A stretch of DNA of 64,000 bases from Avibacterium sp. 21-586 (GCF_026226775.1 NZ_JAKKOD010000001.1:1490001-1554000); one strand, 5' to 3'. Shown: positions 9,373 to 19,499, numbered from the stretch's first letter. Program-made: numbers and translations. Notes: generated from the sequence alone by a model not told the origin.

Positions 9373-11049
9373 TTAAGCAATTAAGCGTAACATTTCTTCT
9401 GCATTAGCTAAGGCACTTTCAGTAACTTTGGTTGAACCGAGTAATTTGGCTAAGGCTTTCACGCGCTGTTGCTGAGAAAGTGCGGTCATTTTTGTTTCAG
9501 TTTTTCCATCAATGGTCTGCTTTTCTACGCAAAAATGCTGATGTCCACAGCAGGCTACTTGCGGTAAGTGGGTTACACAAATCACTTGGCATTTTTGCCC
9601 TAACTTGCGTAATAATTTTCCTACCACACTGGCAGTTGCTCCGCTGATGCCTACATCAATTTCATCAAAAATGAGCGTTGGAATGGCGGATTTATCAGAG
9701 GTTAGCACCTGTAGCACTAAAGCAATACGAGAAAGTTCACCACCCGATGCCACTTTTACCAAAGGCTGAGCAGATTGTCCAAGGTTCGCTTGTAGAATAA
9801 ATTGCACCTGATCCATTCCGTGAGCAGTCAGTTTATTTTCCACTTGTTCCACGCAAATAGAAAATTCAGCATTTTCCATTGCCAGTTGCTTAATCCCTTT
9901 GGTAACTTGTGCTGAGAGCTTTTCTGCCCCTTTTTGGCGGCTTGCACTTAAAGCTTGAGCATTTTCTAATAGCTGTGCGTAAGCTTGTTTTTCTTGTTCA
10001 ATGAGGGCATCTTCGCTATCCGCAAAATCTACTAGCTGATCGAGTTCCTGTCTTAAGGAGTGATGTAATGCAACCAATTCTTCTGCTTTCACATTGTGTT
10101 TACGCGCAAGTTGAAGGGCTTGGCTCATTCGGCTCTCTACTTCTTGTAAACGATAAGGATCAGGTTCAATATTGCTAGAGAGATGTTGGATCTCAGAACT
10201 TGCTTCTTGCACTTGGATAAGCGCTTCTTGCAACATGGTGAGTGCATCATTGTAGTGCGGATCAAGTGCCTGTAGTTCCTCTAAATTTTGCACTGCACGA
10301 TAGAGCAGGCTATCTGCGTTCAGTTCATCATTTTCACTTAATAAATTTAGCACTGACTGCGAAAGGGCGGTCAGCTCTTCACTGTTTGCAAGGCGGTTGT
10401 ACTCTTCTTCTAATTCAGCAAATTCATTTTCTTGTAAATTAAATTCATCAAGTTCTTCCACCTGATATTGCAAAAGTTGTTTTTTCGCTTCATTTTCAGC
10501 ACATTTTTGTTGGAAGTTTGCCACTTGTTGTTGCAGATCTTTCCATTGGCGATAGTGCTTTTGTACTTTGGTAAGGAGATCATTATGAGCGCAATAGTGA
10601 TCTAATAAGGTAAGTTGATAGTCATTTTTTAGTAAACGTTGTGAGGAATGTTGTCCGTTCACTTGAATCAAAAACTGACCCAGCTCTTTGAGTTGGCTTG
10701 CTGAAACAGGAATGCTATTAATAAAGCCTTTAGAGCGTCCATCAGAGCTTATTACACGGCGTAAAATACAATTTTCTGGATTATCTTCATCTTGCAATTC
10801 TTGGGCATTTAGCCATTCACCTGCTGGGCTGTTTGGTTCAATGCGGAATGTGGCGCAAATATCCGCACGATTTTGCCCTTCACGCAGCATTGTGCTTTCT
10901 GTCCGTTGCCCTAAGCATACACCAAGTGCATCAATAGCAATAGATTTTCCTGCACCTGTTTCGCCGGTGATTACCGACATTCCCTGCGCTAATTCAATGT
11001 CAAGATGATGAACAATAGCAAAATTATTAATTGTAAGTTGAGTAAGCAT
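9373..11049 (-). CDS. recN: DNA repair protein RecN
   Basis: 558 residues of SMC-like ATPase: N-terminal Walker A GETGAGKS (residues 29-36), central coiled coil (about 150-370), C-terminal signature VASGGELSRIALVLQ and Walker B TLIFDEIDVGISG. RecN acts in double-strand break repair and is among the most strongly SOS-induced proteins. Two LexA boxes lie directly upstream, in the gap to nadK. The order nadK-recN divergent from grpE is the same as in E. coli. ATG 11049 starts the conserved MLTQLTINNFAIV. Confidence 0.97.
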   Translation of the reverse strand: MLTQLTINNFAIVHHLDIELAQGMSVITGETGAGKSIAIDALGVCLGQRTESTMLREGQNRADICATFRIEPNSPAGEWLNAQELQDEDNPENCILRRVISSDGRSKGFINSIPVSASQLKELGQFLIQVNGQHSSQRLLKNDYQLTLLDHYCAHNDLLTKVQKHYRQWKDLQQQVANFQQKCAENEAKKQLLQYQVEELDEFNLQENEFAELEEEYNRLANSEELTALSQSVLNLLSENDELNADSLLYRAVQNLEELQALDPHYNDALTMLQEALIQVQEASSEIQHLSSNIEPDPYRLQEVESRMSQALQLARKHNVKAEELVALHHSLRQELDQLVDFADSEDALIEQEKQAYAQLLENAQALSASRQKGAEKLSAQVTKGIKQLAMENAEFSICVEQVENKLTAHGMDQVQFILQANLGQSAQPLVKVASGGELSRIALVLQVLTSDKSAIPTLIFDEIDVGISGATASVVGKLLRKLGQKCQVICVTHLPQVACCGHQHFCVEKQTIDGKTETKMTALSQQQRVKALAKLLGSTKVTESALANAEEMLRLIA

Positions 11050-11066
11050 AATACACTCCCGTTTAA

Positions 11067-11082
11067 CTGTATATACATCAGT
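11067..11082 (-). promoter_or_regulatory. LexA (SOS) box 1 at recN
   Basis: CTGT, eight bases, CAGT: one mismatch from the CTGT-N8-ACAG consensus. It lies 18 bp upstream of the recN start codon. Confidence 0.65.
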
Positions 11083-11088
11083 TTATAA

Positions 11089-11104
11089 CTGTTTTTATAT
11101 ACAG
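11089..11104 (-). promoter_or_regulatory. LexA (SOS) box 2 at recN
   Basis: CTGT, TTTTATAT, ACAG: a perfect consensus core, 22 bp (two helical turns) from box 1. Tandem boxes fit the tight repression known for recN in enterics. Confidence 0.85.
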
Positions 11105-11126
11105 TAAAGCGTTTTGTGCAAATTTT

Positions 11127-12044
11127 TTATGCGAAATTTCTCAACCAGCCTAGTTTCGTGCTTAATACATTGTAATAATTATAATTTTTTAAGTGCAATA
11201 AGCGCAGTTTATGTTTGCTTTTATAAATATGTACCACGTCATCAGGGGTGAACGGCAGGGCAACTTGGCTATCACAACCCACTTCTAATTGCGGCGTATT
11301 GTAATCGGCAAAGCGAATGGAAATCTTACTTTCGCCGTCAATAACCAACGGGCGGGAAGAAAGGGTGTGCGGAAACATTGGTACAAGGGCAATAGCATTC
11401 AGTTGTGGGGTAAGGATTGGGCCACCAGCAGAAAGGGAATAAGCCGTTGAGCCTGTTGGGGTGGAAATGATCAAGCCGTCAGAACGTTGTGAAAACGCCA
11501 GTTTATCATCAATATAAACGTGGAAGTCGATCATATGTGCAATTTTGGCAGGGTGAATCGCCGCTTCATTCACCGCATTGCTGGTGGTAATAATTTGCCC
11601 TTCTCGCTCAATGGCAGTTTCCAAGAGAAAGCGTTCTTCAACGAAAAACTCGCCACGATCTAAACAGGCTTCTAGCTGAGCATAAGCATTTTTCGGATCA
11701 ATATCCGTGAGAAAACCTAAATTGCCACGGTTGATACCAATTAAAGCAATATCATATTTGGCCAAGATTCTAGCGCGTCCAAGCATATTACCATCACCAC
11801 CGATCACGATGGCTAATTGCGCGCGCGTACCAATTTCATCTAATCCTGCAAGATGTTGAGCTGGCAAGCCTAAACGCACACCAACACTCTTTTCTACTAG
11901 CACTTGATAGCCTTTTTCGGACAGCCATTGAAATAAATTTTTGTGCATTTGCAAATTTACATCATTGCGCGGACGCCCTACCAAGCCAATGGTATGGAAA
12001 GAATTATGCAAGGTTTTGTTGTCGATTAAATGAGTTGTGGACAT
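11127..12044 (-). CDS. nadK: NAD kinase
   Basis: 305 residues. NAD kinase makes NADP from NAD and ATP in the cytoplasm. The GGDGN motif is at residues 82-86 and the conserved [11 protein letters not shown] and [16 protein letters not shown] blocks follow. ATG 12044 is preferred over an upstream in-frame GTG (12077) because the latter falls within an uptake signal (12071-12079) and adds residues not expected for the family. Divergent from grpE and upstream of recN, as in E. coli. Confidence 0.94.
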   Translation of the reverse strand: MSTTHLIDNKTLHNSFHTIGLVGRPRNDVNLQMHKNLFQWLSEKGYQVLVEKSVGVRLGLPAQHLAGLDEIGTRAQLAIVIGGDGNMLGRARILAKYDIALIGINRGNLGFLTDIDPKNAYAQLEACLDRGEFFVEERFLLETAIEREGQIITTSNAVNEAAIHPAKIAHMIDFHVYIDDKLAFSQRSDGLIISTPTGSTAYSLSAGGPILTPQLNAIALVPMFPHTLSSRPLVIDGESKISIRFADYNTPQLEVGCDSQVALPFTPDDVVHIYKSKHKLRLLHLKNYNYYNVLSTKLGWLRNFA

Positions 12045-12133
12045 AATATTTATTTTTATGCGAAAAACAGACCGCACTTGAATTCAAGAAATTAGGGGCT
12101 ATATTACACATAAACTGTGTCAGTGGCTAGTCT

Positions 12134-12182
12134 TAGGGTCTGTTGATAACTCAAATACAAAATGAATTATCAACAGACCCTA
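12134..12182. repeat. 49-bp perfect inverted repeat (16-bp arms) between nadK and grpE
   Basis: TAGGGTCTGTTGATAA (12134-12149) is exactly repeated in inverse at 12167-12182, with a 17-nt A-rich centre. The flanks (CAGTGGCTA on the left, TAGCAACTG on the right) extend the symmetry with a bulge. It lies upstream of the grpE promoter. It could be a miniature mobile element, a leftover pair of insertion-sequence ends, or a terminator for transcription entering this region. See findings. Confidence 0.75.
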
Positions 12183-12186
12183 GCAA

Positions 12187-12215
12187 CTGTCAATTTTTAT
12201 GTTTTTTGTTACAAT
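12187..12215 (+). promoter_or_regulatory. Candidate grpE promoter
   Basis: CTGTCA (12187-12192) and TACAAT (12210-12215) with a 17-bp spacer resemble a sigma-70 promoter. I saw no convincing sigma-32 promoter, although grpE is normally a heat-shock gene. Confidence 0.4.
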
Positions 12216-12246
12216 AATGCAAACTTTTGAACAGATGGAGAAAACA

Positions 12247-12858
12247 ATGTCAGAACAAGAACAACAAGTAGAAAAAAACGAATTAGATCAAGAACAAACG
12301 GAACAAGTGGAACAAGCAGAAAACGCACAAGAAACCGCAGAACCGCAAGAAAACGCTGAAAATCTTGAGGGCGATGCTTTAGAAGAAGCCATTGCCCGCG
12401 TACAAGAGCTTGAAGAACAGCTCGCTGAAACAGCAAAAAAAGAGCAAGATATTTTGTTACGTAGCCGTGCTGAAATGGATAATATTCGTCGCCGCGCTGA
12501 ACAAGATGTGGAAAAAGCACATAAATTTGCCTTAGAAAAATTTGCCAAAGATCTGCTTGAAACCATTGATAACCTAGAGCGTGCACTAGCAACGCCAGTT
12601 AGCACAGAAGATGAGAGCTTAAAGGGGGTGCTAGACGGTGTAGAATTAACCTTAAAAGGCTTGTTAGCAACGGTTACACGTTTTGGCGTGGAGGCCGTGG
12701 GCGAAGTGGGCGAAACGTTCAACCCAGATTTACACCAAGCCATTTCAATGCAACCAACAGAAGGCTTTACAAGCAATCAAATCACCACAGTATTACAAAA
12801 AGGCTATTTGTTAAATGGCAGAGTGATTCGCCCCGCAATGGTAATGGTGGCTGCATAG
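12247..12858 (+). CDS. grpE: Nucleotide exchange factor GrpE
   Basis: 203 residues; co-chaperone that releases ADP from DnaK. The acidic, Gln/Glu-rich disordered N-terminus (residues 1-50) is followed by the long dimerisation helix containing [16 protein letters not shown] and a beta-domain ending [13 protein letters not shown]. The ATG at 12247, after GATGGAG, is chosen over an upstream in-frame start that lacks family similarity. A strong terminator follows. A long open frame on the opposite strand (12209-12592) is a by-product of the repetitive acidic codons. Confidence 0.95.
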   Translation: MSEQEQQVEKNELDQEQTEQVEQAENAQETAEPQENAENLEGDALEEAIARVQELEEQLAETAKKEQDILLRSRAEMDNIRRRAEQDVEKAHKFALEKFAKDLLETIDNLERALATPVSTEDESLKGVLDGVELTLKGLLATVTRFGVEAVGEVGETFNPDLHQAISMQPTEGFTSNQITTVLQKGYLLNGRVIRPAMVMVAA

Positions 12859-12888
12859 TTTACTATTAAATTAATAATAAGTTGTGAT

Positions 12889-12927
12889 AACGCTTTATCA
12901 AGGTAAAATTTGATAAGGCGTTTTTTT
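12889..12927 (+). terminator. Terminator after grpE
   Basis: A 13-bp stem (AACGCTTTATCAA with TTGATAAGGCGTT, one G-T pair) followed by seven T. Confidence 0.88.
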
Positions 12928-12971
12928 ATAATGTCGTATAATACGGGCAGTTAACAAAATAGGGCAAAATT

Positions 12972-13787
12972 ATGCAACAGAAATTAATGACTTTCATCGG
13001 CGGTGGAAATATGGCACAAGCGATTGTGTTTGGTTTATTAAAACAGGGATATCCTGCGCAAAAAATTACTGTTAGTGATCCTAATGAGGATAAATTGGCG
13101 TTGTTTGCTGAGCGTCAAGTCAATATTTCGCAAGATAATTTGCAAGCCGTGCAAAATGCCGAAGTGGTGGTGTTAGCGGTGAAGCCACAAGCCCTTGCGG
13201 AAGTATGCCAACCTTTAAGTGCGGTGGATTTTTCTGAAAAATTAGTGATTTCTATTGCGGCCGCAATTTCTGTGCGAAAACTTACCGCACTTTTGCCTAG
13301 CGCGCGCCATATTATCCGCGTAATGCCGAATACGCCAGCATTGGTATCGGAAGGAATGGCTGGTTTATTTGCGGAACACAATGTTCCAGCCGATCTCAAA
13401 GCCTTTGCACAAGATTTAATGAATGCCGTAGGGCAAGTTTGCTGGGTGGAACAAGAAGATGATATGCACTTGATTACCGCAGGTTCTGGCAGCAGCCCCG
13501 CATATTTTTTCTTATTTATGGAAGCCATGGAAAACGCCTTAAAAGCCCTCAATTTAGATGCACAAACCGCTCGAATGTTGGTGCAACAATCCGCTCTTGG
13601 TGCAGCCAAAATGGTGCAACAACAGCCTGATATGGCCATTTCTACCTTGCGTGAAAATGTGACGTCAAAAGGCGGCACAACGGCGGCAGCGCTTAATGTT
13701 TTCCAGCAACAACAATTATCCCAAACCGTACAGCAAGCCATTGAAGCCTGTGTGCAACGTTCACAAGAAATGGAAAAATTATTTTGA
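12972..13787 (+). CDS. proC: Pyrroline-5-carboxylate reductase
   Basis: 271 residues. It catalyses the last step of proline synthesis, NAD(P)H-dependent. The N-terminal Rossmann loop FIGGGNMAQA (8-17) and the C-terminal family signature (around residue 222-245, LRENVTSKGGTTAAALNVF) are both present. Its stop codon overlaps the start of the next gene by one base, implying translational coupling with the transporter. Confidence 0.95.
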   Translation: MQQKLMTFIGGGNMAQAIVFGLLKQGYPAQKITVSDPNEDKLALFAERQVNISQDNLQAVQNAEVVVLAVKPQALAEVCQPLSAVDFSEKLVISIAAAISVRKLTALLPSARHIIRVMPNTPALVSEGMAGLFAEHNVPADLKAFAQDLMNAVGQVCWVEQEDDMHLITAGSGSSPAYFFLFMEAMENALKALNLDAQTARMLVQQSALGAAKMVQQQPDMAISTLRENVTSKGGTTAAALNVFQQQQLSQTVQQAIEACVQRSQEMEKLF

Positions 13788-14950
13788 TGAAAATCAGCCC
13801 TTTTAATTGGTTAGCCTTGAGTTTTTTCGGCTATTACTGCGTCTATGGTGTGTTTGTGCCATTTTTTCCTGCGTGGTTGAAATCGCAATCTTACAACGAA
13901 GAAATCATTGGCTTTATCATTGCCAGTTCTTACGTATTCCGCTTTTTAGGTGGGATCGGCTTTTCGGCAATGATCAAAAAAGCAGGGCATTTGCTGAATG
14001 CCTTGCGATATCTCGCTTGGGCAAGTTGTGGCGTAATGCTTTATATGAGCTTTGTGGCGGAAAGTTTCCCCTTGCTTTGCCTTGGCATCGCCTTATTTGC
14101 CATGATTAATGCGGCAGGAATGCCGTTAAGCGATACCCTTGCTACCACTTGGCAGCAGCAAATTAATTTGGATTATGGCAAAGCACGATTAATTGGCTCA
14201 GCTGCTTTTGTGGTGGGCGTGACGCTGTTTGGCAATATTATTGGCTTTATTGGCGAAAATTATACAGTCTTGATTTTAACCGTATTGCTAGCTATTTATG
14301 CCATAATGCAAATGACCACGCCAAAGATTTTGCCACAAGATACGCAGACAAGTGCGGTGGAAAAGTCCGTTGGATTTTTGCAGTTATTAAAAAATAAATG
14401 TACGTTACGTTTAATTATTGCCATTTCCCTTATTCAAGGTTCGCACGCCGCTTATTATGCTTATAGTGTGCTGTATTGGCAAAGCCTCGGTATTTCTGTG
14501 CAGACAACCAGTTTGCTGTGGGGATTAAGCGTGGTGGCGGAAATTTTGCTCTTTTTCTTTTCCACCAAATTATTTCGTTTTTGGAAAGTTAGCACCCTGT
14601 TTTACTGCGCCGCCATCGCTTGTGTGGTGCGTTGGGGCGTATTAGGCAGTGCGACAAGCCTTTGGCTAATTGCCTTAGTGCAATTATTGCATAGCTTAAC
14701 TTATGCCCTTGGTCATTACGCCATGGTGCGTTACATCACCACGCAACCACAAAATGCAATGGCGAAATTGCAAGGCCTTTATAACGGCATTTCAGGTTCA
14801 GCAGTGATCGCCTTGCTTACTGCATTGGCTGGCGTGCTATACCCAATTTCACCACAAATGGCATTTACGTCAATGATGATTTTTGCCTTGCTTGCGTTGC
14901 CGATTATTCCGCGTAAAGTGGAAGCCTTTTTGGTGCGTAGAGTAGAATAG
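13787..14950 (+). CDS. MFS transporter, HcaT / LacY-like subfamily
   Basis: 387 residues with about 12 predicted membrane helices, typical of the major facilitator superfamily. The start SPFNWLALSFFGYYCVYGVFVPFFPAW resembles the 3-phenylpropionate transporter group (HcaT). The substrate is unknown. ATG 13787 overlaps the proC TGA by one base; the TTG one codon earlier is less likely. Haemophilus has the same proC-transporter-xerD order, as I recall, supporting an operon. Confidence 0.82.
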   Translation: MKISPFNWLALSFFGYYCVYGVFVPFFPAWLKSQSYNEEIIGFIIASSYVFRFLGGIGFSAMIKKAGHLLNALRYLAWASCGVMLYMSFVAESFPLLCLGIALFAMINAAGMPLSDTLATTWQQQINLDYGKARLIGSAAFVVGVTLFGNIIGFIGENYTVLILTVLLAIYAIMQMTTPKILPQDTQTSAVEKSVGFLQLLKNKCTLRLIIAISLIQGSHAAYYAYSVLYWQSLGISVQTTSLLWGLSVVAEILLFFFSTKLFRFWKVSTLFYCAAIACVVRWGVLGSATSLWLIALVQLLHSLTYALGHYAMVRYITTQPQNAMAKLQGLYNGISGSAVIALLTALAGVLYPISPQMAFTSMMIFALLALPIIPRKVEAFLVRRVE

Positions 14951-14970
14951 GACGTTGAATAGGATTAACA

Positions 14971-15864
14971 ATGAAAGACAGCGCCTTAATCGATCTTTTT
15001 CTGAATGAACAATGGCTAGAAAAAGGGCTTTCGGAGAATACCATTCAATCCTACCGCTTGGATCTCAGTGCGGTGTCAAATTGGCTCGAAACGCAAAACC
15101 TCACCTTTGAAACCTTAGATGCCATTGATTTGCAAGGTTTTCTTGGTGAGCGATTGCGCGTAGGCTACAAAGCCACAAGTACAGCAAGATTATTGAGCGC
15201 GTTGCGTAAATTCTTTCAATATTTATATCGGGAGAAATATCGCACAGACGACCCAAGTGCGGTGTTAACTTCGCCAAAATTACCGAGTCGATTACCCAAA
15301 TACCTAACAGAACAACAGGTTACGGACTTGCTTAACACACCTTGCGTGGAAGTGCCGTTAGAATTACGCGATAAAGCCATGTTGGAATTACTTTACGCCA
15401 CAGGTTTACGGGTTACCGAATTGGTTTCTCTCACCCTTGACAACATCAGCGTGCAACAAGGTGTGGTGCGGGTTATCGGCAAAGGTAACAAAGAACGCAT
15501 TGTGCCAATGGGCGAAGAAGCCGCCTATTGGATCAAACAATTTATGCTTTATGGCAGAGCCGTATTATTAGACGGACAACCTTCTGATGTGCTGTTTCCC
15601 AGTCGACGTGGCACACAAATGACTCGCCAAACCTTTTGGCATCGCATTAAACATTACGCCATTTTAGCGGATATTGACAGCGAAGCGCTCTCCCCTCACG
15701 TCCTACGCCACGCTTTCGCTACCCACTTAGTTAATCACGGCGCTGATCTGCGCGTGGTGCAAATGCTGTTAGGTCACAGCGATCTCTCCACCACCCAAAT
15801 TTACACCCACGTTGCCAAAGAACGCCTAAAACACTTGCACGAACGGTATCACCCAAGGGGATAA
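14971..15864 (+). CDS. xerD: Site-specific tyrosine recombinase XerD
   Basis: 297 residues. With XerC it resolves chromosome dimers at dif, in the septum with FtsK. The catalytic set is complete: Arg147, Lys171, His243, Arg246, His269 and nucleophile Tyr278 (in TTQIYTH). The N-terminal SAM-like core-binding domain covers about residues 1-105. XerD rather than XerC is inferred from overall similarity and the proC neighbourhood. A bidirectional terminator separates it from plsB. Confidence 0.93.
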   Translation: MKDSALIDLFLNEQWLEKGLSENTIQSYRLDLSAVSNWLETQNLTFETLDAIDLQGFLGERLRVGYKATSTARLLSALRKFFQYLYREKYRTDDPSAVLTSPKLPSRLPKYLTEQQVTDLLNTPCVEVPLELRDKAMLELLYATGLRVTELVSLTLDNISVQQGVVRVIGKGNKERIVPMGEEAAYWIKQFMLYGRAVLLDGQPSDVLFPSRRGTQMTRQTFWHRIKHYAILADIDSEALSPHVLRHAFATHLVNHGADLRVVQMLLGHSDLSTTQIYTHVAKERLKHLHERYHPRG

Positions 15865-15877
15865 ACGTTGTGATGTG

Positions 15878-15913
15878 AAAAAATCCCGGACTTTATAGAG
15901 TGCGGGATTTTTT
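15878..15913. terminator. Bidirectional terminator between xerD and plsB
   Basis: An 11-bp perfect stem (AAAAAATCCCG with CGGGATTTTTT) gives a T-run in both directions between two convergent genes. Confidence 0.88.
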
Positions 15914-15920
15914 ATTTACG

Positions 15921-18356
15921 TTATTCAACAAAATCTTCGGTTTTTTCTACCGCACTTCGGATAGTTAAACCTACTTCTGTTGAGATCATATGGGAGAGAA
16001 TTTCACTAAGCGCATTTAAGCGTTGCATATCAATGTGATTTTCATCATCAAAATAGCCTTGTTCTTTTAAGCTTGCTACAAAAGCTGAGAATACGGCTTT
16101 GTCGAAAAACTCAGGTGCATTAATGCCGTGTAGTACGGATAAACGTTGAGCAACAGATTGGCTTTCTTTTTCCAATACTCCACGAGAGATGCTCGGATCG
16201 TTTTGTAAAATGCTCACGGTGATGTAGTAGCGTTGTAAGATTTCACGAATACCAGCCGACCATAATTGCAGCGCGCGAACGTGTGGTTTATTGATGGATA
16301 AGATATTCTCGTTACATTGAATAATATTTTGTCGTTGCAATTCCGCGATGATGTTTTCTACTTGCTCATTAACTTCTCCTTGACTGAAATGCAGGAATAG
16401 CTCACTTTGCAAGAAGGGATAAATTTTATTTACTGCATCAAAAACCAGAGATTTCTGAATAGATTCATAATGCAACACAATACTAGCAACCAATGACGGT
16501 AAGACAAAAAGATGCTGAATATTATTGCGATAATAGGTCATTAGCACCGCGTAATTGCGTTCTAAGCGAATAATTTCACCAAAATTATCTTTTTCTTGCA
16601 CCACGCCAACTCTATCTAGATTAAGCACATGGTCGAGCATTTCTTCCGGTGTTTCCGTAGGAACGATAATATCTGAAGAATAAGGCACGTTTTGTAAGAA
16701 CTGTTGATAACTAGCCAGCTGTTCTAAGAGCTGTTCACGGGTTAATGCACGTTGGCGTGAAGAGAGTAGTGCTAATCCCGTTAAATTCATTGCATTGACA
16801 GCGGCAGCATTATTAATATTCACCATAACTTGGTTTGAAACTGAATCAACCGCTTTATTAAACCATGATGAACGCTCCTCTTCTGAATGTGGTTCTTTCC
16901 ATTCTGGGAAATGTTGGTTCAAATAACTGCTTAACACGATTGGCTCGCCAAAATTCACATAACCTTTACCTAAATTGCGCAATTTTTTGATTACACGTAT
17001 CACAAGACCTGCATTTTCTTTCTCTTTTGCAGCACCACGCAATTCTTTGGCGTAAGTATCCACTTCTAAAACGTGTTCATAGCCCACATAGACCGGCACT
17101 ACAGAAATTGGGCGTGTTTGGCGTTGTAGCAAGGCCTGTAAGGTCATTGACATCATCCCTGTTTTTGGTGCAAGCAAACGCCCTGTCCGAGAGCGACCGC
17201 CTTCAATGAAATATTCAACCGAATAACCACGATGGAATAATTCCGCTAAATATTCACGGAAAATGGTTGAATACAGGCGATTGCCTTTAAATGTACGGCG
17301 AATAAAAAATGCACCACCACGGCGGAACATTGCGCCTACTGGCCAGAAATTTAAGTTTATTCCTGCGGCGATATGTGGTGTTACTAAGCCTTGATGATAT
17401 AACACATAAGAAAGCAATAAATAGTCAATATGGCTACGGTGGCAAGGTACATAAACAATTTCGTGGCCATCAAGCGCGAGCTTGCGCACACGATCAGCGT
17501 GTTGCACATCAATACCTTGATAAAGTTTATTCCATAGCCAACGTAAGAAACGATCCGCTACACGCAAGCCTTCATAACTCACATTTGCAGCGATTTCATC
17601 TAAGATTTTATACGCCTCTTTTTGTGCTTTTTCGATTGAAATTTTCTTGCTTTTTGCTTCATCTTCAATCGCTTTCAGAATTGCGGGAGATTGCAGCAAT
17701 TTATTAAACATCGCTTGGCGATTTGGCAAGCGTGGCCCTGTGGCTGAAATGCGTTGTTTAGAAAAGTGAATTTTCGCAACACGTGCTAATTTCGCGGCAA
17801 TTTTTTCATCAGAACCGTGTTCATTCACCATATAACGTAATGAAACAGCTTGTGAAAAACGTACAAAAGTATCGCGCCCAAACCAAATCGCAGCGGCAAA
17901 TTTTTGAATACCATTTAATAAACGTAAATTTGGCAAGCCTGTTTTATTTTCGTGGCCGGGCGAACGTCCCCATAATACAGAGACAGGAATAAGCTGCACA
18001 TCAAGATCAGCGAACGTGCGGTGTAATTCGAGGTATTTATTAAAAATGGCGATGGTTTCTTTTTTTGCCCCTTTAGATTTAAAAATGCGTTGTCCTTCAT
18101 CTAAAAAAACAAAACGTGGCAACGAAATGCCACCAATATCATTTTTCTCAAAAGGATCAGGCAAGCCAACATTTAAACAATTTTTGCGGAAAATCACTAA
18201 ATCCGTTTGCGATGTGTAAGGCAACACATAAACCATAGGTTGCTGCACATTTAAACATAATTCTTCAATAGGATTGTGAGGAATCGGATTATTTTTAACT
18301 AATACAGAAAGGGGCAATTCTAATAATTTTCTATATAAATTAAGTATGCTAGCCAT
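15921..18356 (-). CDS. plsB: Glycerol-3-phosphate 1-O-acyltransferase PlsB
   Basis: 811 residues, inner-membrane enzyme for the first acylation step of phospholipid synthesis. It aligns along its length with E. coli PlsB from memory. The acyltransferase HX4D block ([15 protein letters not shown]), the [10 protein letters not shown] and [10 protein letters not shown] blocks and the EGGRSRTGR motif are all present. Start set at the ATG that aligns with the E. coli N-terminus (..[16 protein letters not shown]); two further ATGs 12 and 15 nt upstream are alternatives. Divergent from lexA, as in E. coli. Confidence 0.95.
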   Translation of the reverse strand: MASILNLYRKLLELPLSVLVKNNPIPHNPIEELCLNVQQPMVYVLPYTSQTDLVIFRKNCLNVGLPDPFEKNDIGGISLPRFVFLDEGQRIFKSKGAKKETIAIFNKYLELHRTFADLDVQLIPVSVLWGRSPGHENKTGLPNLRLLNGIQKFAAAIWFGRDTFVRFSQAVSLRYMVNEHGSDEKIAAKLARVAKIHFSKQRISATGPRLPNRQAMFNKLLQSPAILKAIEDEAKSKKISIEKAQKEAYKILDEIAANVSYEGLRVADRFLRWLWNKLYQGIDVQHADRVRKLALDGHEIVYVPCHRSHIDYLLLSYVLYHQGLVTPHIAAGINLNFWPVGAMFRRGGAFFIRRTFKGNRLYSTIFREYLAELFHRGYSVEYFIEGGRSRTGRLLAPKTGMMSMTLQALLQRQTRPISVVPVYVGYEHVLEVDTYAKELRGAAKEKENAGLVIRVIKKLRNLGKGYVNFGEPIVLSSYLNQHFPEWKEPHSEEERSSWFNKAVDSVSNQVMVNINNAAAVNAMNLTGLALLSSRQRALTREQLLEQLASYQQFLQNVPYSSDIIVPTETPEEMLDHVLNLDRVGVVQEKDNFGEIIRLERNYAVLMTYYRNNIQHLFVLPSLVASIVLHYESIQKSLVFDAVNKIYPFLQSELFLHFSQGEVNEQVENIIAELQRQNIIQCNENILSINKPHVRALQLWSAGIREILQRYYITVSILQNDPSISRGVLEKESQSVAQRLSVLHGINAPEFFDKAVFSAFVASLKEQGYFDDENHIDMQRLNALSEILSHMISTEVGLTIRSAVEKTEDFVE

Positions 18357-18536
18357 ATAACTATCCATCATTTTTGTAATAATTTAATAAACTATCACGG
18401 CATTTTAACACAAAAAATTTGCCTTGCTTTGAATTCAAGGTTGAACTTCCATTTTTCAGTCAACTATTTTTTTAATTTGTGGAAAAATCGACAAAATCAT
18501 AGATAAACAAGAAAAGCGGTTGCAACAAATTCGTTT

Positions 18537-18552
18537 CTGTATATAATGCCAG
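18537..18552 (+). promoter_or_regulatory. LexA box 1 at lexA
   Basis: CTGT, ATATAATG, CCAG: close to the SOS consensus, with one mismatch in the right half. Autoregulatory site of lexA. Confidence 0.65.
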
Positions 18553-18557
18553 TAAAT

Positions 18558-18573
18558 ATGTATATAAAAACAG
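18558..18573 (+). promoter_or_regulatory. LexA box 2 at lexA, overlapping the ribosome binding site
   Basis: ATGT, ATATAAAA, ACAG: one mismatch in the left half, and 21 bp from box 1 (two helical turns). Its right end overlaps the AGGGGA Shine-Dalgarno at 18571-18576. Tandem boxes match the double operator of enteric lexA. Confidence 0.65.
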
Positions 18574-18582
18574 GGGAATAAA

Positions 18583-19221
18583 ATGACAATAATGATGAAA
18601 GCCCTCACTGCCCGTCAGCAAGAAGTTTATGATCTACTGAAACGCCATTTAGACACTACAGGAATGCCGCCCACTCGAGCAGAAATTTCTCGTGAATTAG
18701 GATTTCGTTCACCAAATGCTGCGGAAGAACATCTTAAAGCCCTTGCGCGAAAAGGGGTAATTGAAATTATCCCAGGTGCATCGCGCGGTATTCGTTTGCT
18801 TGTAGAAGAAAACGAGGAAGAAGAATTAGAGGGCTTACCGCTTATCGGACGTGTCGCTGCGGGTGAGCCGATTTTAGCGGAACAACATATTGAAGGCACC
18901 TATAAAGTAGATGCCAATATGTTTAAACCGCAAGCGGATTTCTTGCTAAAAGTCTATGGTCAATCAATGAAAGATATTGGCATTTTAGACGGTGATCTAT
19001 TAGCAGTTCATAGCACCAAAGATGTGCGAAATGGTCAAGTGATCGTAGCTCGCATTGAAGATGAAGTTACTGTAAAACGCCTTGAGCGCAAAGGTTCGAT
19101 TGTTTATCTCCACGCAGAAAATGAAGAATTTGAGCCAATTGTGGTTGATCTTACTGAAACTGAACAATTTGAAATTGAAGGCATCGCGGTAGGGATTATT
19201 CGCAATAATGCGTGGATGTAG
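18583..19221 (+). CDS. lexA: LexA repressor
   Basis: 212 residues. It represses SOS genes and self-cleaves with RecA. N-terminal winged helix (residues 5-70, beginning [15 protein letters not shown]), cleavage bond Ala93-Gly94, catalytic Ser128 (GQSMKD) and Lys165 (VTVKR). The ATG at 18583 is kept because AGGGGA lies 6 nt before it. An internal ATG (18595) aligns better with the E. coli start but has no Shine-Dalgarno, so four extra residues are likely. The two boxes upstream indicate autoregulation; recN in this window is a probable target. Confidence 0.96.
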   Translation: MTIMMKALTARQQEVYDLLKRHLDTTGMPPTRAEISRELGFRSPNAAEEHLKALARKGVIEIIPGASRGIRLLVEENEEEELEGLPLIGRVAAGEPILAEQHIEGTYKVDANMFKPQADFLLKVYGQSMKDIGILDGDLLAVHSTKDVRNGQVIVARIEDEVTVKRLERKGSIVYLHAENEEFEPIVVDLTETEQFEIEGIAVGIIRNNAWM

Positions 19222-19376
19222 CCGATGAATTTACTTTGCGAGTCATTGAAAATTCAAAAAATTGCACCGCACTTTTGGTTACGGATAGGGCATTAGGCAA
19301 TTGTTAATTTTACAAGCTATCTTTAACTTTTAATGCAAACCTACTTGGCAAAGTGCGGTTGTTTTTCTCTAAATTT

Positions 19377-19399
19377 TTAGCGGAAACGCTAACTTTTTT
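19377..19399 (+). terminator. Probable lexA terminator
   Basis: A short perfect stem TTAGCG/CGCTAA with a stable GAAA tetraloop, followed by CTTTTTT. It lies 155 bp beyond lexA. Confidence 0.55.
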
Positions 19400-19471
19400 G
19401 ATATCCCCAAAAATTTACTAATTTACTACTTAAAAACCTAAGATTTCTTTATAAAAGAACCCAATTTTTCC

Positions 19472-19499
19472 TTGTGCTTTTTCATTAATCCTGTATAAT
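19472..19499 (+). promoter_or_regulatory. Promoter of the rpsF operon
   Basis: TTGTGC and consensus TATAAT separated by 16 bp, 100 bp upstream of rpsF. The leader between promoter and gene is structured. Confidence 0.65.

Noticed and set aside
12077-12088. CTTGAATTCAAG palindrome upstream of nadK as a heat-shock or regulator site
   Set aside because: A related sequence also occurs near 18430 before plsB, but it is short and no -10 of the sigma-32 type lies at the right distance.
12209-12776. Long open frames (127 and 162 codons) antisense to grpE
   Set aside because: Arise from the acidic, repetitive codons of grpE. The translated products are low-complexity and have no Shine-Dalgarno.
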